Source: Aquiluna sp.
Lineage (GTDB): Bacteria > Actinomycetota > Actinomycetes > Actinomycetales > Microbacteriaceae
Length of the DNA: 64,000 nt
Assembly (NCBI GenBank): GCA_017854485.1
Contig: JAFMHN010000001.1
Location: 62,001-126,000 of the forward strand
Reading direction: 5' to 3'
Shown here: positions 10,000-18,256 of the stretch, piece after piece
Layout: every line of letters starts with the position of its first letter
Numbering within the stretch: position 1 is the stretch's first letter
Notes under the pieces: model-generated
What the model saw: only the letters and a program-made list of their open reading frames with translations
The model's database searches: none
What the model was told of the DNA's origin: nothing
Program-made: the position numbers and the translations under genes

Positions 10000-10767
10000 C
10001 TATTTTGTCATGCCCAGGGTCGCCCTGATGGTTTCTACCAATTTTGCTTCGTCTGGAACGGGTGTTTCTAGGCCCTCACCATTGAAAATTCGTTGCTGGC
10101 CAACCGCCTGCCAGATCAGCATGTCCAAGCCTGAGATTGATTCCGCGAAGTGCTCAGCGCCAAGCTTGTTGCTGTAGGCGACATCCAACAAGGTGCCTGA
10201 AAAGCTTGGCTGTTCCACCAGAATCTCACTCAGGGCACCGGTCGGCAATGTGCTTATCACCAGATCGCAGGAGAGCACTTCCTGAAGGCTAGCCAGCTCC
10301 GCCTCGAAGTTTTCTGCCAAGGGCACAGCAGCCTCACTGCGCCTGCCCCAAAGCTTTAGCGGAGACTTTCTGAATGCCATTACGGCACTTCTAGCCGTTG
10401 CTCCGGTGCCGAGCACCCCCACAGATTTAGGTTGCAGCTGTGCAGCTGCCTGCTGGAGTCCGAAGATGTCGGTATTCTCTGCACACCAAACGCCCTCGAA
10501 CCAATAAAGAGTGTTAGCCGCAGCTGCCTCCAGGGCCAAATCAGAAACCTTGGTGGCAACAGTTAGAGCCTGAACTTTCAGTGGCATGGTCAAACTAAGG
10601 CCTAGAAATTCATCATGCGACTTTAGGAATTCTTGAAGATCCGTGACTTCCAGTTTTAGGTACCTATTATCCAGTCCTAGGTGATCGAGAATCGCCCGGT
10701 GAATCACCGGTGACTTGCTGTGCGCTATGGGCGACCCCAGCACCGCATACTTGTCAGCAGACATCAT
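10000..10767 (-). CDS. aroE: shikimate dehydrogenase
   Basis: Reduces 3-dehydroshikimate to shikimate with NADPH. From the ATG at 10767 it has 255 residues ([20 protein letters not shown]). The substrate signature [10 protein letters not shown] carries the conserved serines, and LTMPLK follows with the catalytic Lys. The NADP fold has [12 protein letters not shown] in place of the usual GAGGAAR. An AGGG lies about ten bases before the start, which overlaps the end of mltG. The frame is open 16 codons further upstream, but that stretch lacks family similarity. Confidence 0.93.
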   Translation of the reverse strand: MMSADKYAVLGSPIAHSKSPVIHRAILDHLGLDNRYLKLEVTDLQEFLKSHDEFLGLSLTMPLKVQALTVATKVSDLALEAAAANTLYWFEGVWCAENTDIFGLQQAAAQLQPKSVGVLGTGATARSAVMAFRKSPLKLWGRRSEAAVPLAENFEAELASLQEVLSCDLVISTLPTGALSEILVEQPSFSGTLLDVAYSNKLGAEHFAESISGLDMLIWQAVGQQRIFNGEGLETPVPDEAKLVETIRATLGMTK

Positions 10768-11830
10768 TTGGATTATCCCTGCACCATTGTCGATAAAGGT
10801 CGGCAGCCTTTTCATGTTCGGCTAGAGTCTCCGAGAAGATCGTCTCCCCGGTGTTCAGGTTGATGGCCACGAAGTAAAGCCAATCGCCAGTTGCGGGTCT
10901 TAGTGCCGCCTCAATGGTTAGTGCTCCTGGATTAGTGATGGGGCCTAATGGCAGACCGGGATTTGAAAATGTGTTGAACGGATTCTCGGTGTCCCTAAGG
11001 CCTTCTTGGAAAGAGTCAAGGTTGCCTTCGTATCGGTATTTGACGGTCTGGTCAGATTGCAGCGGCATTTCGAGATCCAGACGATTCAGGAACACTCGAG
11101 AGATTTTGTAGAAGTCCTCAGTCAGGCGCCCCTCGGATTGAATAATCGAAGCAAGAGTCACAATCTCAAGGGAGTCTTTCAGTGAGATCTCGTAACCTGC
11201 GAGCTCCTGCTCCATTCGATCGACCATTGCGGTGATCACCTGGTCTGCAGTGACTCCAGGGTCAAACGAGTAGGTCGCCGGGAACAGATATCCTTCGACG
11301 CTAGGAGCATCGTCCGGAAGTCTTTCCAGTTGTGTTTCTATTGCCGCTTCGATAGCGGCGATTGAGACATCTAGGTCCTCGGCCAGCCTTGGAATTGTCT
11401 GGTCAACAGTCAATCCCTCGGGAATAGTTGTTGTCACGAGTATCCTGTTCTCACCGGTCATCAACAGTGTTAGTGCCGAGCTGCCAGAGAGCTTGGTAGG
11501 GAATTCGTAGCTCCCCGGAAAGAGCACCAGATCCACGTTCAGCATGTCGCGGTAGATCGCATCAAAGCTCTTGATGATGTCGGCCTCAACCATTTTTCTG
11601 GCCACATCTTCGCCGTTGTCGCCAGTCTCGATGACCAAAATCGTCGAGGGACCAGGCTCTCCTTGATAGTCCTCAATCTGAAACCTGCTTAGGAAATCCT
11701 GAACGCTCGAACCTGCAAGCGACAGACCGCCCGCAATCAGACCGACAACCACCGCTAGCGAAATCAATCCGGCAAGCCATGACTTATAGGAGCGCTTGGT
11801 TACTGGCGTCGCTTCAAGGTCTTCAATCAT
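10754..11830 (-). CDS. mltG: endolytic murein transglycosylase
   Basis: Membrane-bound YceG-type enzyme that cuts nascent glycan strands and so helps terminate their elongation. 358 residues from the ATG at 11830, chosen for its GGAGG six bases upstream; the frame is open nine codons further. A single membrane segment at about residues 20-42 is followed by an outside LysM-like and a catalytic YceG domain. The catalytic Glu is the one in ASIIQSEGRL; family segments SVEGYLFPATYSF and PFNTFSNPGLPLGPITNPG are clear. Overlaps ruvX and aroE, as is typical in actinobacteria. Confidence 0.95.
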   Translation of the reverse strand: MIEDLEATPVTKRSYKSWLAGLISLAVVVGLIAGGLSLAGSSVQDFLSRFQIEDYQGEPGPSTILVIETGDNGEDVARKMVEADIIKSFDAIYRDMLNVDLVLFPGSYEFPTKLSGSSALTLLMTGENRILVTTTIPEGLTVDQTIPRLAEDLDVSIAAIEAAIETQLERLPDDAPSVEGYLFPATYSFDPGVTADQVITAMVDRMEQELAGYEISLKDSLEIVTLASIIQSEGRLTEDFYKISRVFLNRLDLEMPLQSDQTVKYRYEGNLDSFQEGLRDTENPFNTFSNPGLPLGPITNPGALTIEAALRPATGDWLYFVAINLNTGETIFSETLAEHEKAADLYRQWCRDNPNDVC

Positions 11831-12260
11831 GAACTTCCTCCAAGGTTTTGCCTGCAAGCTGACCCGAGATCTCCGAACTCAGTGCGAAGTCCAAGATTAC
11901 AGCTGCAGCACTAGCGTCAATGATTCCCTTTTGTTGCTTTGAATTCTTGCCCGCTTGTCTAAGGTTTCCGGCCGCTTGTCGACTAGTGAGTCGTTCATCA
12001 ATCAGACGCACTTCAAGACCCAAGGCCTGCAGCTGGCTCGCGAAGTCAATCGCCATTTGGGTGCTTGCGGTCTTCGATCCAGAAAGCGAGATCGGCAATC
12101 CAACGTAGCAACAGACAGCGCTTGACTCATCGTAGAGGGTGCTGATCGCAGTTATCGCGGCTAAGTCGTTTGGAACGGTTGAGTGCGGGATTGCTAGTGT
12201 GTCGACAGACAGAGCGACACCAATTCTTGAAAGACCAATGTCAAGGCCCAGCTTCTTCAT
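11823..12260 (-). CDS. ruvX: RuvX/YqgF-type Holliday junction resolvase-like nuclease
   Basis: RNase H-fold protein implicated in pre-16S rRNA 5' maturation in Escherichia coli, and named for its resemblance to junction resolvases. 145 residues. Family motifs: LGLDIGLSRIGVALS with the first acidic residue, VGLPISLSGS, and LIDERLTSRQAAGNLR with the catalytic Glu, followed by IDASAAAVIL. The ATG overlaps the alaS stop by one base. The alaS-ruvX-mltG-aroE order is common in actinobacteria. Confidence 0.95.
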   Translation of the reverse strand: MKKLGLDIGLSRIGVALSVDTLAIPHSTVPNDLAAITAISTLYDESSAVCCYVGLPISLSGSKTASTQMAIDFASQLQALGLEVRLIDERLTSRQAAGNLRQAGKNSKQQKGIIDASAAAVILDFALSSEISGQLAGKTLEEVHD

Positions 12261-14893
12261 TAGATCGAAGCTGCCGCTGCGCTCAGTGCCTGGGCAAGCT
12301 TCTCGCTGTCCGACCCACCACCCTGGGCCATGTCTGGCTTTCCGCCGCCGCCGCCACCCAAGATCTTTGAGGCAACAGAAACAAGCTGTCCCGCCTTGGC
12401 TCCAGCCGCAACAGCATCCTTACCTGCCACAGCAACCACTACCGCAGAACCACTGGCCTTACTCCCAAGGATCACCACGGAGTTCTCCCCGAGCTCTGAT
12501 CTGAGCGCCATGGCAAGGCTACGCAACATGTCTGAAGACTCGATTGAAACCTCGAGGGTAAGCAGGTTGTAGCTGCCAGCAGGCTTAGCTTGCTTAGCAA
12601 GCTCGGGAACCTTTGAGAGTACTTGTCCAGCCTCTAGCTCCTGCAGTTTCTTTTCAGCGGCCTTCAGGTCGGCTAGTGCTTGAGTGACTTTGGACTCTAA
12701 CTCCTCTGGAGAAGACTTCAGTTCCGCCGATAGCCGCTTCACGATGTCGCGGTCGGCATGCAGAGCACTTAGACCCGGCTGGCCAACCAGAGCTTCGATT
12801 CTTCTTGAACCGGAACCAACCGATGATTCGGTGGTGACGCTTACCAATCCAATTTGGGAAGAGCGAGAAACGTGAGTTCCACCACAGAGCTCTCTAGACC
12901 ATGGTCCGCCGACCTGAACGACGCGCACTTGCTCGTCGTAGGTTTCACCGAATAGCGCAATAGCGCCAAAGTCCTTGGCTTCACCCACGGTCATAAATTG
13001 AGCGCTCACAGCCAAATCTGCTGAGATTGCCAAGTTCGACACTTCTTCAATTTCGCTCTTTGTCGCTTCACTAAGTGCTTGACTCCAGGAGAAGTCCAGC
13101 CGCATGTATCCCGGTCTATTAAACGACCCTGACTGAAGCGCCTGTGGTCCAAGGACTTGCCTGATGGCAGCATGAACCACATGAGTTGCGCTGTGAGCCT
13201 GGCAGGCGCCAAGTCGCCAAGTCGCATCAACGATCGTGTTCGCAGATTCGCCAACCGTCACTTGCCCTGAAGTCACACGAACCTTATGAGCAAATAGCCC
13301 TTTAACTGGCTTCTGGACATCGAGGACCTCAAGAACGAAACCATCCCCAATAATCTTGCCGGCATCAGCGGCCTGACCGCCCGATTCTCCGTAGAGACTA
13401 GTTCGGTTCAGGAAGACTTCGCCGATATCACCTGCTGCTAAGGCAGGAGTGACCTGCCCGTCTCTAACAAGCCCAATGATTTCAGCCTCAGCCTCCAGCT
13501 GCTCATAGCCAACAAACTCAGTCGCACCAACAGATCGCACTTGGCTGTAAACCTGTAGCGATCCGCCGCCGAGTTTTTTGTCTTTGGCGTCCTGCTTCGC
13601 ACGATCCTTTTGATCTTGCATCAGCTGATTGAACCCATCACGGTTCACGGTCAGCCCGTGCTCTTCGGCGATTTCAACTGTCAGGTCGATTGGGAAGCCA
13701 TAGGTGTCGTGTAGCAGGAAGGCCACTTCGCCTGGCAGGATTCCGTTAGCTTTTGAAATTGCTTGCTCCAGCGCAACGGTACCCGTCTCAAGGGTTCGCG
13801 CAAAGCCTGCCTCCTCGGCAAGCGCAATACGCAAGATTCTGGAGAAGTTCTCCTCAAGTTCTGGGTATGCCTCGACCATTGCATCTTTGCTAGCCGTGAA
13901 AAGGGCCTCGAAGCTAGGTTTGGTGACCCCAAGAAGACGTAGCGCGCGAACCGAACGGCGCAACAGCCTTCTGAGTACGTAGCCGCGACCTTCGTTGGCC
14001 GGGGTAACGCCATCGGAGATGAGCATCAGCGAAGACCTAATGTGGTCCGCTATCACGCGCATCCGAACGTCGTCAACTTCCAACGCTCCGTAGGATTTCC
14101 CGCTTAGTTCACTGGCTAGATCAATCAGTGGTCGAATTTGATCTATCTCATAAATATTTTCGACATCTTGGAGAATGAAAGCTACTCGCTCAAGACCCAT
14201 TCCAGTGTCGATGTTTTGCTTTGGTAGATCCCCGATGATTTCGAAGTGGTCTTTGGTTCCGCCATCTGCACGCTCATACTGCATGAAGACCAGGTTCCAG
14301 ATCTCTATGTAGCGATCCTCATCAACCTCTGGCCCACCTTCCAGGCCGTATTCAGGCCCGCGGTCATAGTAGATCTCCGAACATGGCCCAGCCGGACCGC
14401 GCTGCCCGGTCGACCAATAGTTGTCGGCCATTCCGCGCTTTTGGATCCGCTCTTTCGGGATGCTGGTTTGCGTAAGCCAATATTCAATCGACTCATCATC
14501 GTCCTGGTAAACAGTCGCCCAAAGTCTTTCTGGGTCAATGCCATAGCCGCCGTCCTCTAGCGAGGAGGTCAATAGCTCCCAGGCATAGGCAATCGCTTCT
14601 TTTTTAAAGTAGTCGCCGAAGCTGAAGTTTCCATTCATCTGGAAGAAGGTGCCGTGACGGGTGGTCTTCCCAACCTCGTCGATGTCCAAAGTTCTCACGC
14701 ACTTCTGCACCGAGGTTGCCCGCTGGTAGGGAGCTGGCAGAACGCCAGTCATAAAAGGAATGAACGGGACCATTCCGGCCACCACGAACATTAGCGTTGG
14801 GTCTTGGCTAATTAGAGGGGCGCTTGGTACAACAGTGTGATCTTTTCCCTCAAAAAAGGAAAGCCACCGCCGCTTGATTTCGGCAGTCTTCAT
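12260..14893 (-). CDS. alaS: alanyl-tRNA synthetase
   Basis: Charges tRNA-Ala and edits Ser and Gly mischarges. 877 residues, full length. Domains in order: aminoacylation core (about 1-250; class II motif with RATSVQKCVRTLDIDEVG and HGTFFQMNGNFSFGDYFK), tRNA recognition, editing domain with zinc ligands HSATHVVHAAIR and CGGTHVSRSS, and the C-terminal C-Ala domain with GGGGGGKPDMAQGGG near 845-860. No frame damage. Followed by ruvX with a TAATG overlap. Confidence 0.98.
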   Translation of the reverse strand: MKTAEIKRRWLSFFEGKDHTVVPSAPLISQDPTLMFVVAGMVPFIPFMTGVLPAPYQRATSVQKCVRTLDIDEVGKTTRHGTFFQMNGNFSFGDYFKKEAIAYAWELLTSSLEDGGYGIDPERLWATVYQDDDESIEYWLTQTSIPKERIQKRGMADNYWSTGQRGPAGPCSEIYYDRGPEYGLEGGPEVDEDRYIEIWNLVFMQYERADGGTKDHFEIIGDLPKQNIDTGMGLERVAFILQDVENIYEIDQIRPLIDLASELSGKSYGALEVDDVRMRVIADHIRSSLMLISDGVTPANEGRGYVLRRLLRRSVRALRLLGVTKPSFEALFTASKDAMVEAYPELEENFSRILRIALAEEAGFARTLETGTVALEQAISKANGILPGEVAFLLHDTYGFPIDLTVEIAEEHGLTVNRDGFNQLMQDQKDRAKQDAKDKKLGGGSLQVYSQVRSVGATEFVGYEQLEAEAEIIGLVRDGQVTPALAAGDIGEVFLNRTSLYGESGGQAADAGKIIGDGFVLEVLDVQKPVKGLFAHKVRVTSGQVTVGESANTIVDATWRLGACQAHSATHVVHAAIRQVLGPQALQSGSFNRPGYMRLDFSWSQALSEATKSEIEEVSNLAISADLAVSAQFMTVGEAKDFGAIALFGETYDEQVRVVQVGGPWSRELCGGTHVSRSSQIGLVSVTTESSVGSGSRRIEALVGQPGLSALHADRDIVKRLSAELKSSPEELESKVTQALADLKAAEKKLQELEAGQVLSKVPELAKQAKPAGSYNLLTLEVSIESSDMLRSLAMALRSELGENSVVILGSKASGSAVVVAVAGKDAVAAGAKAGQLVSVASKILGGGGGGKPDMAQGGGSDSEKLAQALSAAAASI

Positions 14894-14895
14894 GG

Positions 14896-15090
14896 CTACT
14901 TCTTAGGCTTGTTGGCTTTGGCAATCTCAGCTTGACGCTCTTGATAGCCGTCAGCGATCGAGCTTGAAAAGTCTTTGGCAGCCAAACGAATTTCATTCAC
15001 TGCCTCTTGAGCACGTGGGTTATCGCGAATCTGAACCAGGGCAAGTGCACCAAGGCCAATCCCCGCTACAAACCAACCAAATTTGGACAT
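14896..15090 (-). CDS. small membrane protein of unknown function next to alaS
   Basis: 64 residues. One hydrophobic helix at about residues 4-20 (FGWFVAGIGLGALALVQI), then a charged helical tail ending KKPKK-like (AKANKPKK). A short protein of this shape commonly stands between the DUF948 gene and alaS in actinobacteria (possibly the DUF6167 type; I cannot verify this). It starts two bases before the DUF948 stop, so it is co-translated. Function unknown. Confidence 0.8.
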   Translation of the reverse strand: MSKFGWFVAGIGLGALALVQIRDNPRAQEAVNEIRLAAKDFSSSIADGYQERQAEIAKANKPKK

Positions 15091-15092
15091 AA

Positions 15093-15440
15093 TTACCTCC
15101 GCTTGCCGAACACTCTTAGCGCGCCTTGCAAAATGCCGGCGACCTTTGTAAGTGGTGCTCCTACTGATGCCGTAAACACGGCAACCATGGAGCTTATGTT
15201 TGTAGTGACCTGCTCGACATCTTCTGTGATCTTGTCCACTCGCTTCAGCTGCTTATTAGCCTCAGCCAGTGTGATTTTTGCTTCACTCAAAATAGGTTCG
15301 AATTCATTGTTGAAGGTTCGAACAGTCGATGCGCTCTCGTCGAGCAGCTTGCCAAGTTTCACCAATGGCACACCTAGCAGAATGACAAACAGGGCGACGC
15401 TGGCAGCAAGAATGATGCCAACAATCTCCCCGCTTGTCAT
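15093..15440 (-). CDS. DUF948 family membrane protein
   Basis: 115 residues: an N-terminal membrane helix (IVGIILAASVALFVILLGVPLV, about 6-27) and a long amphipathic, probably coiled-coil stretch with regular hydrophobic spacing (LLDESASTVRTFNNEF on to IQVTTNISSM-like heptads), as in DUF948 proteins. The family's role is not known; some members are general-stress proteins. Lies between rpsD and the small alaS-side membrane protein, with gaps of two to seven bases. Confidence 0.85.
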   Translation of the reverse strand: MTSGEIVGIILAASVALFVILLGVPLVKLGKLLDESASTVRTFNNEFEPILSEAKITLAEANKQLKRVDKITEDVEQVTTNISSMVAVFTASVGAPLTKVAGILQGALRVFGKRR

Positions 15441-15447
15441 TATCTAA

Positions 15448-16077
15448 CTACCTAGCTGCGTAGTACTCAACCACTAGCTGAACTTCACAGGTCACTGGAA
15501 CCTCGTCGCGCTTAGGGCGACGAACAAGTGTTACCTGCAGTTTGTCTAGATCAGCTGAAAGATACTCAGGGGTCTTAGCCAGTACGTCAGAGTTTCCGCC
15601 AGCAGCCGCAACCTGGAAAGGCTCGGTGCGCTCGGACTTCTCGTGAACGTGAATCATCTGACCAGGCTTCACACGGAATGAAGGGCGGTCGACGCGCTCT
15701 CCGTCAACAAGAATGTGACGGTGAACAACCATCTGACGTGCCTGTGCAATCGTGCGAGCGATGCCAGAGCGGAGCACTAGTGCGTCAAGACGCATCTCCA
15801 GCAACTCAACTAGGTTCTCACCTGTTAGACCACTGGTGCGCTTTGCCTCCTGGAAGGTCTTACGAAGCTGAGCTTCGCGAATTCCATATTGAGCGCGAAG
15901 ACGCTGCTTCTCACGCAGACGAACTGCGTAGTCGGAGTCGCTCTTGCGCTTGGTGCGGCCGTGCTGACCCGGTCCGTAGGGTCGTTTTTCCATATACTTC
16001 GCAGCTTTAGGTGTCAATGCGATACCAAGAGCACGTGATAGACGTGTCTTACTGCGGGTTCTAGTTGTCTTAGACAA
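15448..16077 (-). CDS. rpsD: 30S ribosomal protein S4
   Basis: Primary 16S rRNA-binding protein that starts assembly of the small subunit body. Counted from the TTG at 16077 (SKTTRTRSKTRLSRALGI) it has 209 residues. An AAAGG eight bases upstream supports this start, while the open frame runs five codons further to another TTG. The S4 RNA-binding domain is the LEMRLDALVLRSGIARTIAQARQ region followed by HILVDGERVDRPSFRVKPG. The gene stands away from the ribosomal operons, as is normal in actinobacteria, and has its own promoter and leader. Confidence 0.96.
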   Translation of the reverse strand: MSKTTRTRSKTRLSRALGIALTPKAAKYMEKRPYGPGQHGRTKRKSDSDYAVRLREKQRLRAQYGIREAQLRKTFQEAKRTSGLTGENLVELLEMRLDALVLRSGIARTIAQARQMVVHRHILVDGERVDRPSFRVKPGQMIHVHEKSERTEPFQVAAAGGNSDVLAKTPEYLSADLDKLQVTLVRRPKRDEVPVTCEVQLVVEYYAAR

Positions 16078-16120
16078 AAAGGTACCTTTCAAACTTTCAA
16101 ATTGGATTTTTACATGCTCC

Positions 16121-16140
16121 GGATTCCAGCCGCAGAATCC
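16121..16140 (-). promoter_or_regulatory. 5' leader hairpin of rpsD
   Basis: Inverted repeat GGATTC / GAATCC around an eight-base loop (TGCGGCTG), at the very 5' end of the predicted rpsD transcript. It is not followed by a T-run on the minus strand, so it is not an obvious terminator of rarA. It could protect the 5' end or be a site of S4 autoregulation; neither is shown by the sequence. Confidence 0.45.
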
Positions 16141-16153
16141 AGATAACCCAGAA

Positions 16154-16183
16154 ATACTACCAGAGCAAGGCCGACAGTGTCAC
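16154..16183 (-). promoter_or_regulatory. promoter of rpsD
   Basis: Minus-strand GTGACA (16183-16178; five of six to TTGACA), an 18-base spacer and TAGTAT (16159-16154; four of six to TATAAT). The -35 begins at the rarA stop codon. The start point would be near 16147, giving a leader of about 70 bases that holds the 16121-16140 hairpin. Confidence 0.5.
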
Positions 16184-17415
16184 TACCTGAACAGTATTTT
16201 GTTAATCAGCTCTAGCCGTTTGGCCAGTTCCGCCTCCTGGCCGTGGTTTGTGGGCGTGAAGTATTTTGCATTTCCTGGCCAATACTCCTGGGTAATCACG
16301 CCAATGTCACTGTCATGTGGATATTTGTAACCGACGGCTCCGGTTGAGCGCAGGTGTGAAGGGATCGCAGGCAGTTCACCTGCTTCTACATCCGAGATGG
16401 CTTTGTTTATAGCTAGGTATGCTGAATTTGATTTCGGTGCTAGCGCTAAGTAGATGGTTGCCTCAGCAAGCGGGATGCGCCCTTCAGGCATTCCGATGTG
16501 TTCAACGGTTCTAGCGGCGGCCTCAGCCAGCACCAGCGCCTGCGGATCGGCAAGCCCAATGTCTTCAGCCGCAAGAATTAGCAGGCGCCTTGCGATAAAC
16601 CTTGGATCCTCTCCGCCGACGATCATTCGCGCTAGATAATGAAGGGCGCTGTTGACATCGGAACCGCGAACAGACTTGATAAATGCGCTAATCGTGTCGT
16701 AGTGATTATCTCCGGCCTGGTCGTAGGCAATCGTTGCCTTTGCGGCGTTCTCAGCGTCTTCCAGGGTTACCAGGGACAAGCCAGCGGCCGATGTTTCCAT
16801 CAAAGTCAGTGCTCGTCTGGCATCCCCCATGGCGATCTTGGCCAGGTATTCGAGTGCCTCCGGTTCAAACTCCACCCCGGGCAGGCCGTCATCGGATGAC
16901 ATTGCGCGTTGCATGATATCTATCAAGGAGTCGGCACTGAGCGGTTCGAGCTTTATGACCAGCGACCTTGAAATAAGCGGCGTGACCACACTGAAAGAAG
17001 GATTCTCGGTTGTTGCAGCAATAAGTGTTAGCAGCCCCGATTCGACAGCACCTAGAAGCGAATCTTGCTGAGTTTTGGTGAAGCGATGAATTTCATCCAG
17101 AAAAAGGATCGTTTGCTTGCCATAGATCTCTTTGAGTTCTTTGGCTTTGGCAATCAAATCCCTTACCTGAGAGACCGAGGCACTGATTGCACTTAGTTCT
17201 GAGAAGCTGGCTCCATTACTTGCCCCGATGATTCGGGCGATCGTAGTCTTACCGCTTCCGGGCGGACCCCAAAGAATAATTGATGCCCAACTAGATGACT
17301 TGTCGCCGGTGGTAAGTCGATGCAGTGGGCCATTTACGCTAAGCGCTGCAGATTGCCCGATCAACTCAGACAGTGATTCAGGGCGCACTCTTGCTGCCAA
17401 TGGAATATCAACCAC
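16183..17415 (-). CDS. rarA: replication-associated recombination protein A (AAA+ ATPase)
   Basis: MgsA/RarA-type ATPase that acts at stalled replication forks and interacts with SSB. 410 residues. Walker A GPPGSGKTTIARII near 50-63, Walker B FLDEIHRFTKTQQDSLL with the DEIH box, sensor 1 IAATTENPSFSV, and the C-terminal tetramerisation domain with RGSDVNSALHYLARMI and ARRLLILAAEDIG. The start is GTG; a TAGACT box lies six bases before it with no Shine-Dalgarno, which suggests a leaderless mRNA. It faces the cyclophilin gene across 52 bases. Confidence 0.95.
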   Translation of the reverse strand: MVDIPLAARVRPESLSELIGQSAALSVNGPLHRLTTGDKSSSWASIILWGPPGSGKTTIARIIGASNGASFSELSAISASVSQVRDLIAKAKELKEIYGKQTILFLDEIHRFTKTQQDSLLGAVESGLLTLIAATTENPSFSVVTPLISRSLVIKLEPLSADSLIDIMQRAMSSDDGLPGVEFEPEALEYLAKIAMGDARRALTLMETSAAGLSLVTLEDAENAAKATIAYDQAGDNHYDTISAFIKSVRGSDVNSALHYLARMIVGGEDPRFIARRLLILAAEDIGLADPQALVLAEAAARTVEHIGMPEGRIPLAEATIYLALAPKSNSAYLAINKAISDVEAGELPAIPSHLRSTGAVGYKYPHDSDIGVITQEYWPGNAKYFTPTNHGQEAELAKRLELINKILFR

Positions 17416-17467
17416 ACGCGAAGTCTAAGCAACACCTAGAATTACCAAGTTAGAAAATGGGTGATTT

Positions 17468-18232
17468 ATGAAACACGACAGCAAACTAGAGAACTACCAG
17501 GCAAAGCAAGAATTGCTCGCGGCACGGCCCGCTAGAGCAAAGCGCGACAACAAGTTGTTCGTCGCCATTGCAGCAGGCTTCGTGGCTCTGGCGGTCGTGG
17601 GTCAGCTGGCATATTTTGGATTTGGCCCAGGCCAGACTACTGACGAGGTAGTGGCAGAGGAAACAACCGCTGCCACCGAGACTCAGCAGGCAGCCGAGAC
17701 CGACCCTCTAGTTCCTGACCTAAGCATTGCCGAGAATCGCAGCTGGGCAGGTTCAATGGACCTGAACGGCCAAAGCGTTGGAATCGAACTCGCGGGTGAC
17801 CTAGCTCCCCAGGCTGTAGCGAACTTCGTCTCTCTCGCGAAAGATGGTTATTTTGAAGGCATCAACTGTCACCGACTAGTCACAGCTGGAATTTACGTGC
17901 TCCAGTGTGGAGATCCATCAGGAAACGGAACTGGTGGGCCTGGCTATAACTGGGGCCCAATCGAGAACGCGCCAGAGGCCGACCTCTATCAAGAAGGCGT
18001 ACTGGCTATGGCACGACGAGGTGGCGACGGCGAGTCGATGGGCTCTCAGTTCTTCATTGTCTACCAGGACTCAACAATCCCGTCAGATCAAGCTGGCGGT
18101 TACACAGTTTTCGGCAAGGTCACTTCCGGCCTTGATGTCGTGAAAGACATCGCGGCTATCGGAACGGTTGATGGGTCCAGTGACGCATCTCCCCTTGAAG
18201 AAGTATTGATAACCGCAGTTTCGGTAGAGTAA
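17468..18232 (+). CDS. membrane-anchored peptidyl-prolyl cis-trans isomerase (cyclophilin type)
   Basis: 254 residues: a charged N-terminus, one membrane helix (about 30-52, LFVAIAAGFVALAVVGQLAYFGF), an acidic Thr/Glu/Ala linker, then a cyclophilin domain (about 95-254). The active-site region CHRLVTAGIYVLQCGDPSG and GTGGPGYNWGPIENAP keep the arginine, and MGSQFFIVYQD is present, but the usual FHR and QGGD are changed to CHR and QCGD. The added Cys pair could form a disulfide outside the cell. A weak GGGTGA precedes the ATG. Likely folds proteins at the outer face of the membrane. Confidence 0.93.
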   Translation: MKHDSKLENYQAKQELLAARPARAKRDNKLFVAIAAGFVALAVVGQLAYFGFGPGQTTDEVVAEETTAATETQQAAETDPLVPDLSIAENRSWAGSMDLNGQSVGIELAGDLAPQAVANFVSLAKDGYFEGINCHRLVTAGIYVLQCGDPSGNGTGGPGYNWGPIENAPEADLYQEGVLAMARRGGDGESMGSQFFIVYQDSTIPSDQAGGYTVFGKVTSGLDVVKDIAAIGTVDGSSDASPLEEVLITAVSVE

Positions 18233-18256
18233 GACCCAAACCACTAGGAGCAGCAA

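Noticed and set aside
13681-14013. 110-codon minus-strand frame and other long open frames inside alaS
   Set aside because: They lie in the wrong frame of a complete alaS with all family motifs; high GC third positions create such shadow frames throughout the window.
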